Shown: one piece after another, positions 58,377 to 64,000 of the stretch
Layout of the letters: every line of letters starts with the position of its first letter
How positions within the stretch are numbered: position 1 is the stretch's first letter
Origin: Amycolatopsis pithecellobii
Lineage (GTDB): Bacteria > Actinomycetota > Actinomycetes > Mycobacteriales > Pseudonocardiaceae
NCBI RefSeq assembly: GCF_009707865.1
Contig: NZ_WMBA01000025.1
Coordinates: 1-64,000, forward strand
Length of the DNA: 64,000 nucleotides
Direction: 5' to 3'
Made by a program: the position numbers and the translations under genes
Notes under the pieces: model-generated
Database searches by the model: none
What the model was told of the DNA's origin: nothing
What the model saw: the letters and a program-made list of their open reading frames with translations, nothing else

Positions 58377-59351
58377 TCAACGACGTGTCCGGCGTAGGAG
58401 CCATCCCAGGTAAGCTCCGCCGAGCGCCGCTGTTGCGACGCCGACTGGGAGAGTCCCGTTCCCTGCCACCCGTTGTGCCACGAAGTCCGCTGCCAGCACC
58501 AACAGTGCGCCCATCCACGCGGCGGGTAACAAACCCGGGCCGGGGCCCCGGGTGAGTTTCTTCGACAATTGTGGCGCGGTCAGTGAAACGAAGGCAATCG
58601 GACCCGCGATGGCCGTTGCGGCGGCGCATGCGGCGGTGCCGACAATGATCAGGTACAGGCGGCTCGGCTCAACCCGGACACCGAGCGCGGCAGCCGAATC
58701 GTCCCCCATTTCCAGGATGGTCAGCCATCGTGAGCCTACCAAAAGTAGTGGCCCAATAATGACGATAGCAATGATAACCGGCCAGAAGTGTTCCCAGCCA
58801 AGGTTGTTCAGGCTTCCCGTGATCCACACGGTGGCGCGGGAGAGATCGGCGAGTTTCGCGTTCACGATCAGATAGAAGTTTACCGCCTGCAGGATGGCAC
58901 TGATCCCGATCCCGATCAACACCAACCGCGTCCCGCGCACGCCTCGTTGCCACGCAAGCAGATACACCGCCAGCGCGGTCACGATCCCGCCGATGAGGGC
59001 ACCAAAGGAAACCCTCAGCAAGCCTCCGCCGAAAACGAGGATCACCAGCAGGCCGCCGGTCGTCGCACCGTAATTGAACCCGATGATGTCCGGGCTCCCC
59101 AACGGGTTCCGCGAAAGGCTTTGGAAAACGGCGCCGCTCATGCCCAGCGCGGCCCCGACGCACAGCGCGATCAGCACCCGGGGCAAGCGGAGATCGAGCA
59201 CCGCGAAGTTGGTCAGCCTGCTCCCATTGCCCAGCAGCGTGCGCACGACATCCAGCGGTGCCACGGAAATCGAGCCGACGCCGAGAGCGACGACACCGAT
59301 CACCATGATCGCCGCCAGTAAACCAGCCGAAACCACAAAGGATCTGGTCAT
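58377..59351 (-). CDS. FecCD-family iron-siderophore ABC permease
   Basis: This 324-aa protein has about nine membrane segments, DLRLPRVLIALCVGAALGMSGAVFQSLSRNPLGSPDIIG and the cytoplasmic TRGPGPGLLPAAWMGALLVLAADFVAQ. It is the second permease subunit for ferric-siderophore import. Its ATG overlaps the other permease. No ATPase or binding protein gene is in the window. Confidence 0.95.
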   Translation of the reverse strand: MTRSFVVSAGLLAAIMVIGVVALGVGSISVAPLDVVRTLLGNGSRLTNFAVLDLRLPRVLIALCVGAALGMSGAVFQSLSRNPLGSPDIIGFNYGATTGGLLVILVFGGGLLRVSFGALIGGIVTALAVYLLAWQRGVRGTRLVLIGIGISAILQAVNFYLIVNAKLADLSRATVWITGSLNNLGWEHFWPVIIAIVIIGPLLLVGSRWLTILEMGDDSAAALGVRVEPSRLYLIIVGTAACAAATAIAGPIAFVSLTAPQLSKKLTRGPGPGLLPAAWMGALLVLAADFVAQRVAGNGTLPVGVATAALGGAYLGWLLRRTRR

Positions 59352-60331
59352 GCCCGCGCCGCCTTGCTCTGGCGCACCAACCAGATGAACACCGGCGCCC
59401 CGAGGAAAGCCGTCACCACACCGACATCGATCTCCTCAGGTGCCACGACCCGGCCGAGCACATCCGCCGCGAGCAGCAGCGTCGGCGCCAGCACCGCGCA
59501 GTACGGCAGCACCCAACGTTGATCCGGACCAGTGAGCGCACGCACCATGTGTGGCACCGCGAGACCGACGAACACGAGCGGACCGACCGCAGCCGTCGCC
59601 GCTCCAGCCAGCAGAGTGACCGCGACGAGCGCCAGCAGCCGCGTGCGCGTGAGATGCGCGCCGAGCGACTTCCCCGCGTCGTCGCCGAGCGCCAACGCGT
59701 TGAGCGGACGTGCCAGTAACAGCGCCAGAATCAAACCGGCCGCAAGGAAAGGTACGACCTGAACCATTGTCGCCCCAGTGGCCCGCTGCAACGAGCCCAC
59801 CGTCCAGAATCGCATCTGGTCCAGCGTTTCCTGGTCCAGCAAGGTCAATCCTTGGGTAACCCCCGTGAGGGCAGCCGAAACCGCCGTCCCCGCGAGCGCC
59901 AACCGGACGGGCGACGCCCCGCCCCGGCCCGCGATGACGTACAACACCGTCCCGGCGATCGCGGCGCCCGCGAACGCGAACCATACGAACGCCCGCAGAT
60001 CGGTCAGGCCCAGCACGCTCACCGACAACGCGGCCGCGACGGACGCCCCCGCGTTGACACCCAACAGGCCTGGGTCGGCAAGGGGGTTGCGGGTCAGCGC
60101 CTGCATGACCGCGCCCGCAACACCGAGCGCCGCACCGACGGCGATCCCGATCAGCGTGCGCGGGATACGTAAGTCCCACACCACGAACGCAGAGTCCGAA
60201 CCGTCCCGTTCGAACAGTAAATGGACCACTATGGACAGTGGAATCGAGCGGGCACCCACCGCGATGCTCAGCAGCGCGACGACAACCAGCAGCACGAGTG
60301 CGACGACGAAGCCGGCGGAGCGTGACCTCAC
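59348..60331 (-). CDS. FecCD-family iron-siderophore ABC permease
   Basis: This 327-aa protein has DLRIPRTLIGIAVGAALGVAGAVMQALTRNPLADPGLLGVNAGAS and similar membrane segments. It pairs with the downstream permease to form the heterodimeric channel and overlaps both neighbours by 4 nt. Confidence 0.95.
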   Translation of the reverse strand: MRSRSAGFVVALVLLVVVALLSIAVGARSIPLSIVVHLLFERDGSDSAFVVWDLRIPRTLIGIAVGAALGVAGAVMQALTRNPLADPGLLGVNAGASVAAALSVSVLGLTDLRAFVWFAFAGAAIAGTVLYVIAGRGGASPVRLALAGTAVSAALTGVTQGLTLLDQETLDQMRFWTVGSLQRATGATMVQVVPFLAAGLILALLLARPLNALALGDDAGKSLGAHLTRTRLLALVAVTLLAGAATAAVGPLVFVGLAVPHMVRALTGPDQRWVLPYCAVLAPTLLLAADVLGRVVAPEEIDVGVVTAFLGAPVFIWLVRQSKAARA

Positions 60332-61866
60332 CCGGCGTCACCGGCGAGACGCCGGGCGAGCTCGACCTTGCTGACCTTGCCGACGTTCGTGAGCGGGAAC
60401 TTCTCCAGCACCGCGATCCGGTCCGGCAACTTGTACGCGGCAACCCCGCGTTCCCGCAGGAAAGCCGTGACGTCGCGCAGCGTGGGCGCCGGTCCCTTGA
60501 CGACGAGGAACGCGCACGTGCGCTCACCCATCACCTCGTCCGCCATCCCGACGACCGCCGCGTCGTGCACCGCCGGGTGGGCGAGCAGGTGGTTTTCCAG
60601 CTCCTCAGCCGGAATCTTCTCCCCGCCCCGGTTGATCTGATCCTTCACCCGGCCTTCGACGACGAGATGCCCGGACGGCAGCTGCCGCACGACATCACCA
60701 CTGCGATAAAAGCCATCCTCGGTGAACGACCGCGCGTTGTGCTCGGCCGCACGATAGTAGCCCCGCAACGTGTACGGGCCGCGTGTGAGCAACTCGCCGT
60801 TCTCCAGCACGCGCACCTCGTCGTCCGGACACAATGGACGCCCCTGAGTGGTGACGACCAGCTCCTCCGGATCATCGAGCCGCGTAAAGTTCAGCAACCC
60901 TTCGGCCATTCCGAACACCTGTTGCAACGCGCAGCTCAACGTCGAACCCACACGGCTCGCCGGCTCGGCGCTGAGCTTCGCGCCGCCGACTTCGAGCAGC
61001 CGCAGACTCGAGAGGTCTTCGTCAGCGAACTCCGATTCGTCCATCCACAGTAGAGCGACTGGCGGCACCACGGCGGTCACCGTCACTCGCTCACGTTCTA
61101 TCAGCTCGAAAGCCGTGCCAGGACTGGGATCCGTCGCGAGTACCACCGTGCCGCCCGCCGCGAACGCGCCCAGCAGGCCAGGGCACGCCAATGCGAAGTT
61201 GTGCGCGGCGGGCAACGCCACGAGGTACACAGTGGACTCGTCGAACCCGGCGACCTCGGCACTGGCCCTGGCGTTGTACAGATAGTCGTTGTGGGTACGG
61301 GGAATCAGCTTCGGCGTCCCTGTGGTCCCCCCGGAGAGCAGGAACAACGCGACGTCTGCGGGGTCGGGATCAGGCAGCACCACGGGGTCCGCGGTCGGCA
61401 GCTCGTCCTCGACGACGATGACGTGCCGCAGGCCCGGCACCGCCTTTCGTACCGCCAGACCGAGTTCCCGGTGTTCGTCGGCGATGAAGTACGCGACCGC
61501 CTCACTGAGTTCGCACAGCGGCACGATCTCCGCCTCACGATGTGCGGGCAGCGCGAGCACCGGAAGCGCGCCGACCCGCAGCAACGCGAAGAAAAGCGCC
61601 ACGAATTCCGGAATATTGGGGACTTGCACCACGACTCGCTCGCGTGGCGAGATCAGTTTGGACAGACCGGCCGCGAGCCGCGTAACCCAGGCATCGAGTT
61701 CGGCGTAGGTCCATCGTGCGCCATCGGCGCCGACCAAGGCGGTGCGCCCGGCGTGCCGCGAGACCCCGTCCTGCAACAGGACGTCCAGCGGCTCCCCGGT
61801 CCAATACCCCTTCGCCCGGTAGCGCTCGGCCAGCTCTTCCGGCCAGGGCACACACCCGTCCAGCAT
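60328..61866 (-). CDS. Salicyl-AMP ligase (2,3-DHB/salicylate adenylation)
   Basis: This 512-aa stand-alone A domain has FLLSGGTTGTPKLIPRTHNDY, LPAAHNFALACPGLLGAFA (aryl-acid signature), QVFGMAEGLLNFTR, YRSGDVVRQLPSGHLVVEGR and KDQINRGGEKIPAEELENHL. It loads salicylate onto an aryl carrier protein in NRPS siderophore assembly. It is the first gene of the leftward operon, 29 nt from the iron box at 61895. Confidence 0.95.
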   Translation of the reverse strand: MLDGCVPWPEELAERYRAKGYWTGEPLDVLLQDGVSRHAGRTALVGADGARWTYAELDAWVTRLAAGLSKLISPRERVVVQVPNIPEFVALFFALLRVGALPVLALPAHREAEIVPLCELSEAVAYFIADEHRELGLAVRKAVPGLRHVIVVEDELPTADPVVLPDPDPADVALFLLSGGTTGTPKLIPRTHNDYLYNARASAEVAGFDESTVYLVALPAAHNFALACPGLLGAFAAGGTVVLATDPSPGTAFELIERERVTVTAVVPPVALLWMDESEFADEDLSSLRLLEVGGAKLSAEPASRVGSTLSCALQQVFGMAEGLLNFTRLDDPEELVVTTQGRPLCPDDEVRVLENGELLTRGPYTLRGYYRAAEHNARSFTEDGFYRSGDVVRQLPSGHLVVEGRVKDQINRGGEKIPAEELENHLLAHPAVHDAAVVGMADEVMGERTCAFLVVKGPAPTLRDVTAFLRERGVAAYKLPDRIAVLEKFPLTNVGKVSKVELARRLAGDAG

Positions 61867-61894
61867 CCTCGGCTCCTTGGGTCCGGCGACGAAC

Positions 61895-61913
61895 TTAGGT
61901 TAGGCTAGCCGAT
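61895..61913. promoter_or_regulatory. Iron box
   Basis: TTAGGTTAGGCTAGCCGAT matches the 19-bp consensus at 16 positions. It sits between the divergent salicyl-AMP ligase and MFS genes and should repress both when iron is plentiful. Confidence 0.92.
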
Positions 61914-61935
61914 GTAAACGGGAGGAAGGTAGCTT

Positions 61936-63192
61936 GTGCGACTCGGTGAACTGGTCATGGACGTCACACCGTTGCGGACCAGTCCCGCGTACCGCAAGGT
62001 ATTCGCCGCGCAGACGCTCACGGTACTGACCACGGCGCTCACCAATGTTGGTATCAACCTGCACGTCTACCAGGTCACCGGGTCGAGCGTCCAGGTTGGT
62101 CTGGTCAGCCTCGTGTTCGGTCTCGCGTTGCTCGCCGGCTTGCTCGCGGGAGGGGTGCTCGCCGACCGGCTCGACCGCAGGCGCCTCGTCCTGGGTACTC
62201 GCTCAGTGGTTGCGCTCATCCTCGCCGGGCTCGCGGTCAACGCGGCGCTGCCGCATCCCGTGCTGGCCGTCGTCTATTTCGCCGCCGTGCTGGCCGGGAG
62301 CATCAACGGTCTCGGCGGCTCGGCCTTGATGTCGGCGGTCCCGTCGCTCGTGCAGCCCGCGCAGCTCGCGGCGGCCGGCGCGCTTTTCACCGTCACCAGC
62401 CAGTTCGGCGCCATGGTCGGCCCGACGATCGCCGGGTTTATCGCGGCCGGGCCGGGCGTCGCGGTGTGTTTCGCGGTCGACGCCGCCGGTTACGTCCTCG
62501 GTGTCATGCTCATGTGGTCCATACCATCGCTGCGATCGGACCAGGAGCCCCAGCATCCGTTGCGGGCACTGGCCGAAGGGTTCCGGTTCGTGCGCGGCAA
62601 CCAGGTCGTGGCGGGATTGCTGCTGATAGACGTGTGGGCCATGGTGTTCGCGATGCCGTACTCGCTGTTCCCGCAACTCGCCGAACAGGTGTTCCACGGT
62701 GGACCCTCGACCGTCGGGCTGCTCTACACCGCGCCCGCGGTCGGCGCGTTCCTCGGTGCGCTGGCCAGCGGCTGGACCGGTCGTATCCGGCACAGTGGGC
62801 GCGCGCTGATCGCGTCGGTGTTGTTGTGGGGCTTGGCAATCACCGCGTTCGGCTTGTCCGGGCACCTGTGGCTCGGGCTGTTGTGCCTGGGGATCGCGGG
62901 AATCGGTGACACCACATCGGAAATCCTGCGCCGGGCGTTGTTGCAGCATTACACGCCGGACCATCTGCAGGGCCGGGTGTCCAGCCTGTGGCTCGCGCAG
63001 GCGACGAGTGGGACCGCGATCGGGAACGCCGAAGCGGGTCTGGCCGCGCGGCTGCTCGGTGGTTCCGGCGCTGTGATCGGCGGCGGATTGGTGTGCGTGC
63101 TGGGTGTCTGCCTGGTCGCGGTGACGATGCCCCGGCTGCGCCGGGCGAGCCTGCAAGGAGACCAATGCCCCTCGCTGCCGTCAACGGCGTGA
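61936..63192 (+). CDS. MFS transporter (EntS-like siderophore exporter)
   Basis: This 418-aa protein has twelve segments with FAAQTLTVLTTALTNVGINLHVYQVTGSSVQVGLVSLVFG, AGGVLADRLDRRRLVLGTR and HYTPDHLQGRVSSLW, as in EntS-type exporters. The GTG start has GGAGGAAGG upstream. Iron-box control and position suggest siderophore export. Confidence 0.92.
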   Translation: MRLGELVMDVTPLRTSPAYRKVFAAQTLTVLTTALTNVGINLHVYQVTGSSVQVGLVSLVFGLALLAGLLAGGVLADRLDRRRLVLGTRSVVALILAGLAVNAALPHPVLAVVYFAAVLAGSINGLGGSALMSAVPSLVQPAQLAAAGALFTVTSQFGAMVGPTIAGFIAAGPGVAVCFAVDAAGYVLGVMLMWSIPSLRSDQEPQHPLRALAEGFRFVRGNQVVAGLLLIDVWAMVFAMPYSLFPQLAEQVFHGGPSTVGLLYTAPAVGAFLGALASGWTGRIRHSGRALIASVLLWGLAITAFGLSGHLWLGLLCLGIAGIGDTTSEILRRALLQHYTPDHLQGRVSSLWLAQATSGTAIGNAEAGLAARLLGGSGAVIGGGLVCVLGVCLVAVTMPRLRRASLQGDQCPSLPSTA

Positions 63193-63968
63193 AGATTTCG
63201 TATCAGGACACAGGTTCCGGCCAGCCGGTGGTGCTCGTGATGGGGACCGCGGCGAGCGGCCGGGTCTGGCAGCTGCATCAGGTGCCCGCGCTCGTCGACG
63301 CCGGTTACCGCGTGATCACGTTCGACAACCGCGGTTTTTCCGGTGGGGAAACGGAATTCACGATCGACGATCTCGTCGTCGACACCGCGCAGCTGATCGA
63401 GCACCTTGATCTCGGGCCCTGCCGTCTTGTCGGCACGTCGATGGGCGCCCAGGTCGTCACCGAACTCGCGCTGGCCCGTCCGGAACTGGTGACGCAGGCG
63501 GTCATGATGGCGACGCGCGGCCGTCCGGATGTGCTGCGGCAGGAAATGGGGGCCGCCGAACGAGAGTTGCGTGACAGCGACGTTCGGTTGCCGGCGCGCT
63601 ATGAAGCCGTGACGCGGGCGGTGCAGAATCTGTCGCCCCGCACGCTGAACGACGACGCGGCGATGCGCGACTGGCTTGACCTTTTCACCATGTCGCCCAC
63701 GATCTGGACGCCTGGGTTGCGCGCGCAGCTGCGCCTGGACATCACCGGGAACCGGCTGCCCGCATATCACGCGATCAATGTTCCTTGCCTGGTCATCGGT
63801 TTCGCCGACGACCTGCGGCTACCCGCTTATCTGGCAAGGGAAGTCGCCGCCGCGATCCCATCGGCGCGTTATCTGGAGCTGGCGGACTGCGGGCACTACG
63901 GCTACCTGGAGCGACCGGACGCGGTCAACGCCGCGCTCATCACCTTTTTCGCGGGTAGACATACTTAG
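63165..63968 (+). CDS. Alpha/beta hydrolase
   Basis: This 267-aa protein has VVLVMGTAASGRVWQLHQVPAL (oxyanion region), FDNRGFSGG, nucleophile Ser92 in GTSMGAQ and a C-terminal His in DCGHYGYLERPD. It overlaps the exporter gene end by 28 nt and is probably coupled. It could be a siderophore esterase, thioesterase-like tailoring enzyme or unrelated hydrolase; the position favours the first two. Confidence 0.9.
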   Translation: MPLAAVNGVKISYQDTGSGQPVVLVMGTAASGRVWQLHQVPALVDAGYRVITFDNRGFSGGETEFTIDDLVVDTAQLIEHLDLGPCRLVGTSMGAQVVTELALARPELVTQAVMMATRGRPDVLRQEMGAAERELRDSDVRLPARYEAVTRAVQNLSPRTLNDDAAMRDWLDLFTMSPTIWTPGLRAQLRLDITGNRLPAYHAINVPCLVIGFADDLRLPAYLAREVAAAIPSARYLELADCGHYGYLERPDAVNAALITFFAGRHT

Positions 63969-63979
63969 TCTCACCTTAC

Positions 63980-63998
63980 TAAGGTAAGCCTCAGCTAA
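63980..63998. promoter_or_regulatory. Iron box at window end
   Basis: TAAGGTAAGCCTCAGCTAA matches the consensus at 14 of 19 positions, inside a CTTAC/GTAAG dyad. It probably controls the next rightward gene, outside the window. Confidence 0.75.
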
Positions 63999-64000
63999 CG

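Overview
The window is high-GC actinobacterial DNA. It most resembles the Pseudonocardiaceae (Amycolatopsis-like); that placement is an inference from IdeR/DmdR-type iron boxes, GTG/TTG starts, a salicylate-capped hydroxamate siderophore locus and an AICE-type conjugative element. No rRNA or other taxonomic marker is present.

Layout. (1) 65-146 is a tRNA-Tyr(GUA) gene. Its 3' half is the attachment site of an integrated element of about 31 kb, bounded by a perfect 53-bp direct repeat (96-148 and 30982-31034). From left to right the element carries: a tyrosine integrase with an XRE regulator, read leftward; a long rightward module with an excisionase-like gene, an ATPase, an inverted-iteron/AT-rich candidate origin (about 5855-6160), SSB and many small genes; a small-terminase-like protein and a 1373-aa tail tape-measure protein with a lytic-transglycosylase domain; two excisionase-like HTH genes beside an SOS box; a HicA/HicB-like pair; a PLD-like gene; a methyltransferase/XRE/HD-domain cargo block; and a leftward conjugation module with an FtsK/TraB translocase, a DUF2637 membrane protein and a run of very small Cys-rich or hypothetical proteins. 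It therefore combines AICE (integrate, replicate, conjugate) functions with two isolated tailed-phage genes; no portal, capsid, large terminase or other tail gene is present.

(2) 31035-32375 is the scar of an older insertion at the same tRNA: a third, degenerate att copy, a truncated alcohol dehydrogenase and a RelB/RelE-type pair whose toxin is frameshifted. A decayed IS256-type transposase follows (32510-33717).

(3) 33917-49871 is chromosomal metabolism and regulation with several decayed genes: LLM flavin oxidoreductase plus YceI, enoyl-CoA hydratase, MarR, acyl-CoA synthetase, a GAF histidine kinase/NarL pair, AraC, MBL hydrolase, DUF1761, aldo/keto reductase, VOC proteins, a cytochrome P450 pseudogene with palindromic repeats, and a mechanosensitive-channel-like protein.

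(4) 49993-52040 is a two-gene NHEJ-type operon (ATP-dependent ligase plus LigD-type primase-polymerase), followed by a convergent glycosyltransferase/MFS pair.

(5) 54492-64000 is an iron-regulated siderophore locus: hydroxyornithine-type formyltransferase, ornithine N-monooxygenase, salicylate synthase, two FecCD permeases, salicyl-AMP ligase, an MFS exporter and an alpha/beta hydrolase. Iron boxes lie at 55476-55514, 61895-61913 and 63980-63998. The NRPS genes expected for such a product are not in the window; the last iron box points rightward, out of it.
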